Notes under the pieces: generated by a model
Seen by the model: the letters and a program-made list of their open reading frames with translations, nothing else
Databases searched by the model: none
What the model was told of the DNA's origin: nothing
Program-made: the position numbers and the translations under genes
Assembly (NCBI GenBank): GCA_021604265.1
Contig: BQIY01000036.1
Location: 1 to 11,004, forward strand
From: Nitrospirales bacterium
GTDB lineage: Bacteria; Nitrospirota; Nitrospiria; Nitrospirales; UBA8639
Direction of reading: 5' to 3'
Length of the DNA stretch: 11,004 bases
In this document: one piece after another, positions 1-7,124 of the stretch
How positions within the stretch are numbered: position 1 is the stretch's first letter
Layout of the letters: each line of letters opens with the position of its first letter

Positions 1-103
1 CCTCGCCATTGATCGCCCGGTCCCACCATTCCCGCAGGAGACGATGGTGGGGGGCGTCTTCGTTAACCGCATACAGGATCACGTTTAAGTCGACAATTTT
101 CAC
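1..103 (-). CDS. VapC-type PIN-domain toxin, N-terminal fragment
   Basis: The first 34 codons of a gene that continues past the left edge. They read VKIVDLNVILYAVNEDAPHH and onward; the initiating GTG would be read as Met. This is the typical start of VapC-family PIN-domain ribonucleases, with the first conserved acidic residue (Asp5) after a hydrophobic strand and the following LYAVN segment. VapC toxins cleave RNA, often tRNA, and are held inactive by a VapB antitoxin. The GTG start overlaps the TGA of the antitoxin frame in GTGA, so the two are probably translationally coupled. The remaining catalytic acidic residues lie outside the window, so activity cannot be judged. The family call rests on the N-terminus and on the neighbour. 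Confidence 0.75.
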   Translation of the reverse strand, partial: MKIVDLNVILYAVNEDAPHHRLLREWWDRAINGE

Positions 104-365
104 TTGCGCATGACCATCTTCCGAACACTTTCCTCATCCTCAAAATAGGCAGCCAAGGCGATGGCCTTGTTAAGACTGACTAGGGGCGTGCCTAAAGGAT
201 GGGTTTTTTCATGATACTTTGGTTTTCGTGCAGTCGAGCGACGGTCGGCTTGCAAGCTGCCGCGAAGGATTTGATTCACGAGTCGTGTAAATGGAATGCG
301 TTTGCGCAACCTTGTTCCTCGAGACGGGCGAGAAGTTCATCGTCAATTTGAATAGTGGTTCGCAT
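100..365 (-). pseudogene. VapB-type antitoxin, apparently frameshifted
   Basis: Two adjacent minus-strand frames together look like one antitoxin of about 88 residues. The first (ATG at 365) reads MRTTIQIDDELLARLEEQ, a typical ribbon-helix-helix/VapB N-terminus, then runs to a TGA at 276-278 after 29 codons. The second begins near 309 in another frame with LRKRIPFTRLVNQILR, the expected second-helix region, and ends with LNKAIALAAYFEDEESV and MVMRK at the overlap with the toxin start. Joining them needs one extra base near 309-312, so a single-base deletion (or a sequencing error) is the simplest reading. The C-terminal part could also start on its own at TTG 307-309, giving 69 residues without the DNA-binding strand. 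VapB normally neutralises VapC and represses its own operon; a truncated form would lose repression. Confidence in the family is fairly high, but whether the break is real is unknown. Confidence 0.65.
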
Positions 366-371
366 GAAGGC

Positions 372-400
372 ATCATGGCATCACTATTTAGAGGCGTCAA
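372..400 (-). promoter_or_regulatory. Possible promoter of the vapBC unit
   Basis: On the minus strand, TTGACG (395-400) is separated by 17 nt from CATGAT (372-377), a 4/6 match to the -10 consensus. Initiation about 7 nt downstream would fall at the antitoxin ATG (365), which has no visible ribosome binding site, so the message could be leaderless. This is weak pattern evidence. Confidence 0.3.
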
Positions 401-710
401 TGCATCAATTTTATTGAGTTATTGCTTATTACTGATGTGTGAGCTGAAACGGGTATTCCGTATCAACGTTTCATTTATCTGTACTTCAGAGATTGCACTG
501 GGAGTCATCACAAATTGAAAATACAATGGACTTCATGTTCATAAGCTTCTGAGAGGTTGTTAGAGGGGGATGGCGTAACACCATTTCAAACTCATCAAAA
601 GAAAACTTCTGAACATTCACCAAATTTTTTCAAACACATGAAGCTTGACTAATTTATTTTTTGGTAAACTTCCTTTCCTAGCCTTGTTTGAGATTGCACG
701 GAGATAAAAG
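401..710. other. Intergenic stretch, no gene seen
   Basis: This AT-rich spacer lies between the vapBC start and the terminator of the methyltransferase gene. The short frames in it lack recognisable protein features and ribosome binding sites. No RNA gene or repeat was recognised. It must hold any further upstream control of vapBC. Confidence 0.5.
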
Positions 711-742
711 AGGCGTAAGGAACTGTTCAGTTCCTTATGCCT
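711..742 (-). terminator. Strong hairpin terminator, possibly bidirectional
   Basis: The arms are GGCGTAAGGAACT (712-724) and AGTTCCTTATGCC (729-741), with loop GTTC. All 13 positions pair, one of them as G-T, and an A-T pair at 711/742 extends the stem. On the minus strand the hairpin lies 11 nt past the methyltransferase stop and is followed by CTTTTATCT. On the plus strand it is followed by TTTCTATTTT, so it could also stop transcription in that direction. Confidence 0.75.
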
Positions 743-753
743 TTCTATTTTCT

Positions 754-1668
754 CTATGCCGCAATCTGTGTCGTGACTGGCTCCAGGTAGGTCAGAAGTC
801 GTCGTCGGCCAGCGAGGCCGGATTGACTGGGGGCTCCGAGTATGACCCATACGGGATTTGGGAAGCGATAGACATCGACGTGACGGAAGCTGTCGATGAA
901 GTCGCGCATTTGCGGGTGATGCCGCCAGCCGTCAGGCGGTTGGCTATCCATGATGCATTGCTGCAGGTATTGTTCGAGCCGGTATTCATCCCGGATAGAA
1001 ATGGTGTGGGTGCAGTCAATTTCTCGGACGATCGCAGGCATGGCTTGAGTGCTCAGGGCCGCGAGGACGGGTTCGGCTGTGAGGTAATGCCGTGTTTTCT
1101 GTGGGCTGTAGAGCCGAGTGTAGCGTTCATAGATTTGAGGAATAAACGCGTCGTGTTTAGCAAGCATGATAATGACGGTGCCGCGATGGGGGTTTAAGGC
1201 GTTGTTGATGGTGCTAACGGCTTTTGGAAGTGTTTGCGGAGTCAGCCCATATAGCGACTGTAAGGCCCAAATCATATCGTATTGAGTGGTCGACGTATGT
1301 AACGAGGCTTCTTCGATCGAGGTGTGAAAGGCCCGCCGCGCTTGGTAGGGAGGATGGAGCACCTGTTGGCATATCGATAGACAGTAGTGTGCCGGGTCCA
1401 TATAGTCATAGAAGATCGGGGTATCCGGCGGCAGTTGTGGCCGCAACATATGCGGAAAGGTGCCGGTGCCACATCCGATGTCTAAGAGTTGTGTGGGAAT
1501 GGCGCCTTTGGGAAACAAAGCATCCCAATTTATGGTGCTGAGGACTTTCGTGTAGTCTTCTTCGGCGATGGTTCTCCAAATATCGGCATTCACTGTCCCT
1601 TTGTGGCTTGGTGCGAGGGCTGGTACGGGCTGAGAACTGACGGCTGGCGGTGACGTGAGTTTGGGCAT
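754..1668 (-). CDS. Class I SAM-dependent methyltransferase
   Basis: A 304-residue soluble protein with a class I methyltransferase core. Motif I, LLDIGCGTG, is at residues 61-69 and forms the S-adenosylmethionine loop. An acidic stretch (YDYMDP, about 87-92) follows, then a YDMIWALQSLYGL segment (about 129-141) resembling motif IV and the post-motif. The N-terminal 25 residues are rich in Pro, Ser and Ala and carry no signal peptide. The C-terminal half has no motif I recognise, so the substrate is unknown. The ATG start is supported by GGGAG (complement of 1674-1678) 5 nt upstream. The gene stands alone on its strand and is closed by the hairpin at 711-742. Codon 2 onward shows no frameshift. 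Methyltransferase function is well supported; the target could be a small molecule, lipid or sugar. Confidence 0.85.
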   Translation of the reverse strand: MPKLTSPPAVSSQPVPALAPSHKGTVNADIWRTIAEEDYTKVLSTINWDALFPKGAIPTQLLDIGCGTGTFPHMLRPQLPPDTPIFYDYMDPAHYCLSICQQVLHPPYQARRAFHTSIEEASLHTSTTQYDMIWALQSLYGLTPQTLPKAVSTINNALNPHRGTVIIMLAKHDAFIPQIYERYTRLYSPQKTRHYLTAEPVLAALSTQAMPAIVREIDCTHTISIRDEYRLEQYLQQCIMDSQPPDGWRHHPQMRDFIDSFRHVDVYRFPNPVWVILGAPSQSGLAGRRRLLTYLEPVTTQIAA

Positions 1669-1826
1669 GGCGGCTCCCTTGTTCCTTCGGTGAATAGATG
1701 ATGAGTCCTATGTTTTGGCTATCGCAAAATAAGTACCGAAATTTGGTCTTGCTCTGAACCTGAAACGGCTTTCGTATTGTCCCGTCATTATTAGATTCTG
1801 GCGGAGTGTTCCGGGATGAGACAGTT

Positions 1827-1832
1827 TATAAT
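1827..1832 (+). promoter_or_regulatory. Possible -10 box upstream of the secreted-protein gene
   Basis: A perfect TATAAT lies 103 bp before the ATG at 1936, in the divergent spacer 1669-1935. No good -35 sits at the right distance, so this is only a candidate. Confidence 0.3.
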
Positions 1833-1935
1833 GGAATATTCGACCGGCAGCTCTTGCCGTGATCTCGGCAAAATTGCTCCAGATGTTCGATCATGTTTCT
1901 CTAGAAAATCGTAAGGGTGTATACTGAAGCTCTCT

Positions 1936-2592
1936 ATGATGAAACTTTCTGGACACACGACGTCGAAGCAAATTTTTTTTATGGTATTGCTCGTGCTCTG
2001 GATGATCCTTTGGCCACTGTCAATTTCTGTTGCGGGAAGTGAGATGTCTGGGGAGAGTTCTACGGGCGTATGGCTTCAGAAGGAGCAGTCAGGAATGTCC
2101 AAGGTCGTTCGTATTGCAACACAGCGAGCTCCAGCAGCCCATATCGGATCGATCATGGCGATTTTGGGAACCTTTCATGAGGCCGGGGTGTTACCTCCAG
2201 AGCATGATCCGGAAGCGAATCAATTAATTCATACCTTGATTCAGCTACAAAGTGTGGTGCTCAAGAGCCAAAGCTCTGCAGTTGATGAATGGGTGGTAAG
2301 CGCGTTAGAAGGAAAGTCTGGAGATTCTGCAGAACGTGCTCGGGAAGATCTTCGCCGTACAGGTTTGACGATGGAATCATTGGAGGCTTTTGTGGATTAT
2401 GGTCAAAGATCTTCACCGTGGGATCGCCCAGAGCTATCAGATGGATTTCACGAATATAATGTCCGGCAAGAACATTGGAACCTTTTGCAACATATACTTG
2501 TCACGGCCCGTGAACAGTTGCAGGCAAGGGGAGAGACTCTAGCTAGTGTGTTTACCCTACAGCGTAGGGCAATGCCTGGAGCCGTACGATAG
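1936..2592 (+). CDS. Secreted protein of unknown function
   Basis: 218 residues. The N-terminus has basic residues (K3, K11), then a long hydrophobic stretch (about 13-32) ending in SVA before GS, which fits a signal peptide cut near residue 33 and export to the periplasm or beyond. The absence of Cys near that site argues against a lipoprotein. The mature part is polar and mostly helical in character, with a region of alternating charged and Leu residues (about 120-150) and a C-terminal helix-like segment. I recognise no family, catalytic motif or Cys pair. Two ATG codons in tandem (1936 and 1939) are possible starts; no good Shine-Dalgarno is visible, so the exact start is uncertain. It converges on the oxidoreductase gene with 8 bp between stops. 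The length, clean frame and signal peptide make it a likely real gene. Confidence 0.7.
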   Translation: MMKLSGHTTSKQIFFMVLLVLWMILWPLSISVAGSEMSGESSTGVWLQKEQSGMSKVVRIATQRAPAAHIGSIMAILGTFHEAGVLPPEHDPEANQLIHTLIQLQSVVLKSQSSAVDEWVVSALEGKSGDSAERAREDLRRTGLTMESLEAFVDYGQRSSPWDRPELSDGFHEYNVRQEHWNLLQHILVTAREQLQARGETLASVFTLQRRAMPGAVR

Positions 2593-2595
2593 CTA

Positions 2596-2617
2596 TCACA
2601 TTATCTGTGTAATGTGA
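2596..2617. terminator. Short inverted repeat at convergent gene ends
   Basis: TCACATTA (2596-2603) and TAATGTGA (2610-2617) form a perfect 8-bp stem with a 6-nt loop, between and overlapping the ends of two convergent genes. It includes the TAA of the minus-strand oxidoreductase. The stem is AT-rich and has no T-tract, so it would be a weak intrinsic terminator or an mRNA 3'-end stabiliser for both genes. Confidence 0.35.
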
Positions 2618-3569
2618 CGGCGCGTTTCTGAGCGGCTGATTGATAGCAGGCTTCAGCGATCTCAACGGCCCGTAGTCCGTCTTCTGCGGTAATGGGCATG
2701 GCTGTTCTGGCATGCAAGGCTTGAATGAAATCATTGATGACGAACGGAATTGTGGGGCGCGGAGAAAGTTGAAGTTCTTCTGGTGTGTTATTTTTGTGGT
2801 GTCGGGTTATTGTTGATGTCGTCCAGTTAGCATATATGTGTCCGGTCTGGCCGATAATTTCTATTTCGGTCATGCGCGAATCACTTAGCCGAGAAACATC
2901 AAAGAGGCAGGGTCGTCCTGATTGTGTGGTGAGCCTTCCCCAGGCATGCCCTTCAGGTATTTGGGGTGTCAGTTGGTTCGTCTCGCACTGGACCTCATCA
3001 ATTTCTTCGCCTGTCAGAAACCTTGTTAAGTCTAACAAGTGTACCCCGATTTCCAAGAGCGCTCCTCGGTTATTCCAGGCCTTGGTGTCTTCCTGGGAGT
3101 GAGGGCGATGTTCCAAACGAGCGGTGAGTGACAGCTTTTGCCACTCCCCGATGTCCTGTGCCCATTCTCTGAGTTTGGAAATTGTCATGTCATAACGGAG
3201 AGTCTGTGCGGTCATGATGGGCACCTTCGCGTGAGAGGCGTGTTCAACTATTTGACGGGCATCTGAGCCAGATACTGCAAGTGGTTTCTCAATCAGCAGC
3301 GGCTTTCCACGTTGAATGGCCTCGATGGCGATTGGGAGAGTCAAAGATGGTGGGGCGACAACAATGATGGCATCGACTTCAGAATCATGAATGAGGGATT
3401 GATAGTCTTGGTGAAAGCGGAGCGAAGATTCTTTGGCAAAGGCTTGTCCTTTTGTCGCATCTCGTCGGCAAATGGCCACGAGTCGTCCTGGCGAATCTGG
3501 AGCTAAAAGATGTTGAGCGTATCGTGTGCCGTGACGGCCTAATCCAATCAGCCCCAGGTTCATGGTCAT
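2601..3569 (-). CDS. Gfo/Idh/MocA-family NAD(P)-dependent oxidoreductase
   Basis: About 322 residues, the usual length for this family of sugar and inositol dehydrogenases. Numbering from the ATG at 3569, the N-terminal Rossmann fold starts MTMNLGLIGLGRHG (nucleotide-binding GxGxxG-like loop, about 9-14). VVAPPSLTLP follows near 70-79 and the family signature EKP is at 94-96 (catalytic-site Lys95). The C-terminal domain has EIGVHLLDL near 173-181, giving the substrate-site His177 and Asp180. The substrate is probably a sugar, nucleotide sugar or polyol, but cannot be named. The start could be ATG 3569 or ATG 3563. An AGG lies 3 nt before the first and 9 nt before the second, which favours 3563 on spacing. 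A longer TTG-initiated form from 3632 would add residues unlike the family. It lies 55 bp after the 3625-4323 gene on the same strand, probably in one operon. Confidence 0.88.
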   Translation of the reverse strand: MTMNLGLIGLGRHGTRYAQHLLAPDSPGRLVAICRRDATKGQAFAKESSLRFHQDYQSLIHDSEVDAIIVVAPPSLTLPIAIEAIQRGKPLLIEKPLAVSGSDARQIVEHASHAKVPIMTAQTLRYDMTISKLREWAQDIGEWQKLSLTARLEHRPHSQEDTKAWNNRGALLEIGVHLLDLTRFLTGEEIDEVQCETNQLTPQIPEGHAWGRLTTQSGRPCLFDVSRLSDSRMTEIEIIGQTGHIYANWTTSTITRHHKNNTPEELQLSPRPTIPFVINDFIQALHARTAMPITAEDGLRAVEIAEACYQSAAQKRAVTLHR

Positions 3570-3624
3570 GTACCTAATGAATATACTTGATAGATGTTGA
3601 AATAGGAGGAGGTGTGAGCATGGC

Positions 3625-4323
3625 TTACTCAATTTGAATAAAGCAAATTGGATCTTTCACGATGGCCGTTGGAAAATCATCGTCGCCGACGGTATAGGAT
3701 AGGGCCTGTTGCTCGCAATAGTGGGTAATCCAGGGAATCTCTTCCACAGATGTTGTAATAAGTCCAGGTCTGGCTAATTTATTGAGGAGGGTGTGGGTCA
3801 TGGCCAAGACCGTTTCTCGTTCCTGTTGAAATTGTCTGATTTCAAAGGTCACCGGATTGGCTCTACCGTATGAGAGGGCGGCGAGTTCCGGGAATCGTTC
3901 GGGATCGTTGAGGACGCTGACCATCCAAATGTGATCAAAGGTGCCTTTTGCTTCCTGGGCATCAGCTGGGGTAAATAACAACCCATGGTTTTGGCATGCG
4001 CGGTTCAGGATTTCGACTTCGTCTTTTCGGAGATTATAGGCAGCGACGGATCTCTTGAGTTCAGAAATTTCCATCATCAACGGTGAAATTTCTGCAACGC
4101 CTGCTCCAACGTAAAGACTGGCACGGTTTGGTGTGAGTCGGGCCTTTAATTGTTCTGCCAGCGTGTTTCCCATTCGTTCACAGGGGCGACGATGGGCTTT
4201 CCAAAATGCCTCACCACCTTCGTCGCAGTAGATTGAGCCAAGCGCGGGATAGTCGAGGTGTTGAAAGATCGAAGCAATGGCCTGACGAGTCTTGTGTTGG
4301 AGTTTGAATGATTGGTGGTTCAT
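3625..4323 (-). CDS. Divergent Rossmann/methyltransferase-like protein
   Basis: 232 residues, cytoplasmic, no signal peptide. I do not recognise a named family. SLYVGAGVAE (69-78) resembles methyltransferase motif I with GAG in place of GCG. It is followed by a helix, AYNLRKDEVEILNRA (about 95-109), TPADAQEA (118-125) in the place of motif II/III, and FDHIWMVSVLNDP (129-141) in the place of motif IV. This order suggests a SAM-binding or degenerate Rossmann domain. An N-terminal segment rich in charged and aromatic residues (about 25-50) precedes it. The ATG at 4323 has no strong Shine-Dalgarno. It is the first gene of a probable two-gene unit with the Gfo/Idh/MocA oxidoreductase, and lies divergent from kdsD. 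That pairing hints at modification of a sugar or small metabolite, which is inference only. Confidence 0.6.
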   Translation of the reverse strand: MNHQSFKLQHKTRQAIASIFQHLDYPALGSIYCDEGGEAFWKAHRRPCERMGNTLAEQLKARLTPNRASLYVGAGVAEISPLMMEISELKRSVAAYNLRKDEVEILNRACQNHGLLFTPADAQEAKGTFDHIWMVSVLNDPERFPELAALSYGRANPVTFEIRQFQQERETVLAMTHTLLNKLARPGLITTSVEEIPWITHYCEQQALSYTVGDDDFPTAIVKDPICFIQIE

Positions 4324-4378
4324 GATCTGCGTGACTGTACTAGTCTAGCTGCTCGTCTATGTTAAATCGAGTCAAGGT

Positions 4379-4407
4379 ATTGTGATGACCCATCTATTCT
4401 TACTCAA
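4379..4407 (-). promoter_or_regulatory. Possible promoter of the two-gene minus-strand unit
   Basis: On the minus strand, TTGAGT (4402-4407) is followed after 17 nt by CACAAT (4379-4384), 5/6 and 4/6 matches to the sigma70 boxes. It lies 56 bp before the ATG at 4323. Weak evidence. Confidence 0.25.
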
Positions 4408-4467
4408 TCGATAATTTTTGCCTATTGACTTTTTCTCTATGAGAGCGGATGTTTCCAGCAAGCGTTG

Positions 4468-4476
4468 TGCTATAAT
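4468..4476 (+). promoter_or_regulatory. Extended -10 promoter upstream of kdsD
   Basis: TGCTATAAT is a perfect extended -10 element (TGnTATAAT). No good -35 is present at 17 nt, as is usual for extended -10 promoters. Initiation near 4483 would give a leader of about 130 nt before the TTG at 4614. It would read into kdsD and probably the ligase gene. Confidence 0.6.
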
Positions 4477-4613
4477 TGGCTTTCGTGAGCTAACCTTTTC
4501 CCTTTCAAGGCTGCATCGTTATGTCCTTAGTCCATGTCCTGATATTGATTGTTCTTTGAATGTGTTTGGCGAATTGAAATTGTCAACATCACGAACGTCT
4601 GTGAGCTAAATCT

Positions 4614-5579
4614 TTGGATCTTTTAAAAGAATTACGTCGGGTTATTGACCTTGAGGCGAAAACGATTGCTCAGTTGTCTGAGACCATCGGGCCGTCGTTT
4701 GAAGAAGCCGTTCGTCTGCTGGCTGATTGCCGGGGAAGAGCGATTCTCACGGGTGTTGGAAAGTCTGGTCTCATTGCCCAAAAAATTGCGGCCACGCTCG
4801 TTTCGACTGGAACTCCTGCCATTTTTTTGCATGCAGCCGAAGGCATGCATGGCGATATTGGTATTGTGACCAAAGATGATGTGGTCGTCGCAATTGGGAA
4901 GTCCGGTGAGAGCGAGGAGTTAGTCACGATTCTGCCTTTTGTCCGGCGTTTAGGTGCACGTATTATTTCCATTACCGCGAAAACTGATTCAACGATGGCT
5001 CGAATTTCAGATTTGGTACTTATCACCCCCATTGAAGAGGAAGCTTGTCCTTTGAATATGGCTCCCACCTGTAGCACCACGGCTGCGTTAGTGCTTGGTG
5101 ATGCTATAGCGATGACGCTGATGAAATTGAGAAATTTTCAGCCGAATGATTTTGCGCTCTATCATCCTGGCGGGCAACTCGGGAAACGGCTCTTGTTGAC
5201 AGTTGGTGACATGATGCGGACTGGAGGCGACAACTCCGTCATCTTCATTTCCCGTGATGTACGGTCGATGCTCTGTGAAATTACGAGTAAACATGCTGGC
5301 GCAGTCTCTGTCGTTGATGAACAGAATCGATTACTTGGTTTTGTCACAGATTTTGATATTCGCCGAGCGCTGGAGGATGGTGGTGACATCTTTGCCATGA
5401 CCATTCAAGAGATTATGAATGAAAAGCCTTCCTCAATCTACGAAGATGACATGGCCATTACCGCGTTAGAATTTATGGAGCGGCGAGAACGGCCTATCTC
5501 CGTGCTTCCGGTGCTCAATCGCCAGGACCGAGTGGTCGGTATGATTCACCTTCACGATCTTGTTGCAAAGGGGTTATAG
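4614..5579 (+). CDS. kdsD: Arabinose-5-phosphate isomerase (KdsD/KpsF family)
   Basis: A 321-residue cytoplasmic enzyme that converts ribulose 5-phosphate to arabinose 5-phosphate, the first step of Kdo synthesis for LPS. An N-terminal SIS domain (about 30-175) carries GVGKSG (47-52), HAAEGMHGD (73-81), GKSGESEEL (95-103) and APTCSTTAALVLGDA (150-164), then YHPGGQLGKRL (183-193). Two CBS modules follow (about 200-260 and 268-321). Lys50, Glu102, Glu143 and His184 line up, with a constant offset of 9, with the residues I recall as catalytic in E. coli KdsD (Lys59, Glu111, Glu152, His193). The start is TTG: an in-frame TGA at 4602-4604 rules out upstream extension, and only a weak GAG precedes it. 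No kdsC phosphatase gene follows, as it does in many bacteria; the next gene, 71 bp on, is an O-antigen ligase homologue. KpsF or GutQ paralogues are alternatives within the same reaction. Confidence 0.93.
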   Translation: MDLLKELRRVIDLEAKTIAQLSETIGPSFEEAVRLLADCRGRAILTGVGKSGLIAQKIAATLVSTGTPAIFLHAAEGMHGDIGIVTKDDVVVAIGKSGESEELVTILPFVRRLGARIISITAKTDSTMARISDLVLITPIEEEACPLNMAPTCSTTAALVLGDAIAMTLMKLRNFQPNDFALYHPGGQLGKRLLLTVGDMMRTGGDNSVIFISRDVRSMLCEITSKHAGAVSVVDEQNRLLGFVTDFDIRRALEDGGDIFAMTIQEIMNEKPSSIYEDDMAITALEFMERRERPISVLPVLNRQDRVVGMIHLHDLVAKGL

Positions 5580-5650
5580 GCACGCATCATCCTCCATAGT
5601 TCTCTCCCATTATTTCCAACGAAATCTACCTGCTGAACCATGTCTTTCGT

Positions 5651-6904
5651 ATGATGGCTTTTCCTTCAATACAGTCCGTGTATCTGTACGGTCTCATGTT
5701 CTTAGGGTTTGCCTTGTTCTTTGTGCGCCTGAATCATGTGGCCGAGTATGTGTTTATTGCATTAGTTCTTCTCTGGATTGCTGAGAGACTCTCTGCTCGA
5801 AACGTTCATTGGCGTTTCACTTTTTTAGATTGGCCACTTCTTCTTTTTCTTGCATGGATATTTGTCTCAGGGTTTTTTGCCGTTGACCCCGAGTATAGTT
5901 TGAATGAATGGCGAAAAACCTTACCTCGATTTCTGATTTTTTGGTTCGTTGTCAATTCCCTTACAACTGAAGCTCAGGTTCGTTCAGTGCTTTTTGCAAG
6001 CTCTCTTGGGTTAGGCGTCTTGAGTCTTGTTGAAGTGACATATTATTTCTGGAATGGGGGTGAACTGTTAGATTTTTCTCTTTCGTGGGGAACTCGTGCA
6101 GGTGACTTGACCGGGAGTAGCCAATGGTTAGCAACCTATTTAGTGATGGGGTTGCCGATTGTTCTTCTTGGTGTGTGGAGTGAGCCTCGTGGAAGGCTGC
6201 GCGTTGCGTATACCGTTATTTGTGCGATCATGCTGGGAGCGGTACTCTTGGTTCACACCAGAGCCACGTGGTTAGCGATTGGTCTGGAGCTCGCGATATT
6301 TTTCGTCGTCACCTTACCTCGTTATTGGCGAGGCCGTGTCCTTATCGCGATGGCTTGTCTTGTCCTCATAGGTCTGCCCTTTGGAATGGACAAGCTGTCT
6401 GTGGTGACGGAGTCGCAGGTTGCCAATCCCACGACTCTGCAATTACGGTTGAATACCTGGGCGTTTGCGGTCGAACGTCTTGTGGAGCAACCGGTTCTTG
6501 GTTTTACGGGGATTGGGTATGGCAAACATAGTTTTCAGAAGGCCTACCCCAACTTAGGGGCGGGGTTCCATACGCATATTCATAATATGGTTCTTTCGAG
6601 AGCCGTTCAGCTTGGTATTCCAGGCCTACTCTTATTTGTCTGGATTTTCTGGGAAATTTTACAACGCTCTCTTATGGAATTTCGGTCTTCTTCTCATCTT
6701 TACCTAGGGCAATTATCCTTAGTAATTTTTCTTGGCACGATTGGGTTGATTGTTCGGAATCTCTTCGACGATATGTTTATTGGTTCGATGATCTATGTCT
6801 TTTGGCTGTTTATTGGGCTGTTCTGTGTTATGCAGGGGAGTGTGCGCGCCGATGCCATGAGAGTAGAAAACAAGGGTCAAGTGCTGAAAAAATGCGATGA
6901 TTGA
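5651..6904 (+). CDS. O-antigen ligase/polymerase family membrane protein (WaaL/Wzy_C)
   Basis: 417 residues, largely hydrophobic, with about ten to twelve membrane segments by eye and a large periplasmic loop before the last ones. Family members act at the periplasmic face of the inner membrane. They either ligate undecaprenyl-linked glycan to lipid A-core or polymerise repeat units. VHTRATWLAI (201-210, Arg204) fits the conserved Arg region, and QPVLGFTGIGYG (280-291) is typical of Wzy_C. HNMVLSRAVQLGIPG (311-325) matches exactly the ligase motif H[NSQ]x9GxxG, with His311 as the expected essential residue. The ATG at 5651 (tandem with 5654) lacks a clear Shine-Dalgarno. It probably shares a transcript with kdsD, 71 bp upstream. 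Ligase is slightly favoured by the motif, but ligase and polymerase cannot be separated by sequence alone. The stop codon lies inside a promoter for the following genes. Confidence 0.88.
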   Translation: MMAFPSIQSVYLYGLMFLGFALFFVRLNHVAEYVFIALVLLWIAERLSARNVHWRFTFLDWPLLLFLAWIFVSGFFAVDPEYSLNEWRKTLPRFLIFWFVVNSLTTEAQVRSVLFASSLGLGVLSLVEVTYYFWNGGELLDFSLSWGTRAGDLTGSSQWLATYLVMGLPIVLLGVWSEPRGRLRVAYTVICAIMLGAVLLVHTRATWLAIGLELAIFFVVTLPRYWRGRVLIAMACLVLIGLPFGMDKLSVVTESQVANPTTLQLRLNTWAFAVERLVEQPVLGFTGIGYGKHSFQKAYPNLGAGFHTHIHNMVLSRAVQLGIPGLLLFVWIFWEILQRSLMEFRSSSHLYLGQLSLVIFLGTIGLIVRNLFDDMFIGSMIYVFWLFIGLFCVMQGSVRADAMRVENKGQVLKKCDD

Positions 6905-6929
6905 CAGAAAAATCTCTTAGTCATATGAT
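6901..6929 (+). promoter_or_regulatory. Near-consensus sigma70 promoter in the 3' end of the ligase gene
   Basis: TTGACA (6901-6906), a 17-nt spacer, and TATGAT (6924-6929) give 11 of 12 consensus bases at optimal spacing. The -35 box contains the TGA stop of the ligase gene (6902-6904). Initiation near 6936 would produce a leader of about 317 nt before the GT4 gene. TATGAT (6924-6929) and ATCATA (6945-6950) form a small dyad across the start site that could bind a regulator. Confidence 0.7.
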
Positions 6930-7124
6930 TTGATGATTATATTGATCATACTATGCAGTCTATTATCACATATTAATTCATTTTCATCCTCGCATATGCC
7001 TGTCCTTTCACCCTTTCGATTGATTTCTCAATCCTTACCTTTGACCCTTGTAAATTTTTCCTTACGCAACATGGCGTTCTATACGTGAAGTTTATTGTAA
7101 CTTTGTTGTAGCGACCAAGTTCGG

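Noticed and set aside
688..1197. 169-residue plus-strand open frame
   Set aside because: It is almost entirely antisense to the methyltransferase gene, crosses the terminator hairpin, and has no recognisable motif or ribosome binding site.
3570..3632. Upstream TTG extension of the Gfo/Idh/MocA gene
   Set aside because: The extra 21 residues do not resemble the family, whose Rossmann strand normally starts within a few residues of the N-terminus, and the extension would overlap the preceding gene.
4418..4609. 63-residue open frame upstream of kdsD
   Set aside because: It begins with TTG upstream of the extended -10 promoter, lacks a ribosome binding site, and shows no protein features.
4670..5080. 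136-residue minus-strand open frame
   Set aside because: It is antisense to the strongly supported SIS domain of kdsD, and its sequence has no family features.
5560..5784. 74-residue open frame between kdsD and the ligase gene
   Set aside because: It overlaps both well-supported genes in another frame and looks like no family.
7018..7033. Small inverted repeat GATTGA / TCAATC
   Set aside because: A 6-bp AT-rich stem in an AT-rich leader is expected by chance, and no T-tract or regulator motif accompanies it.
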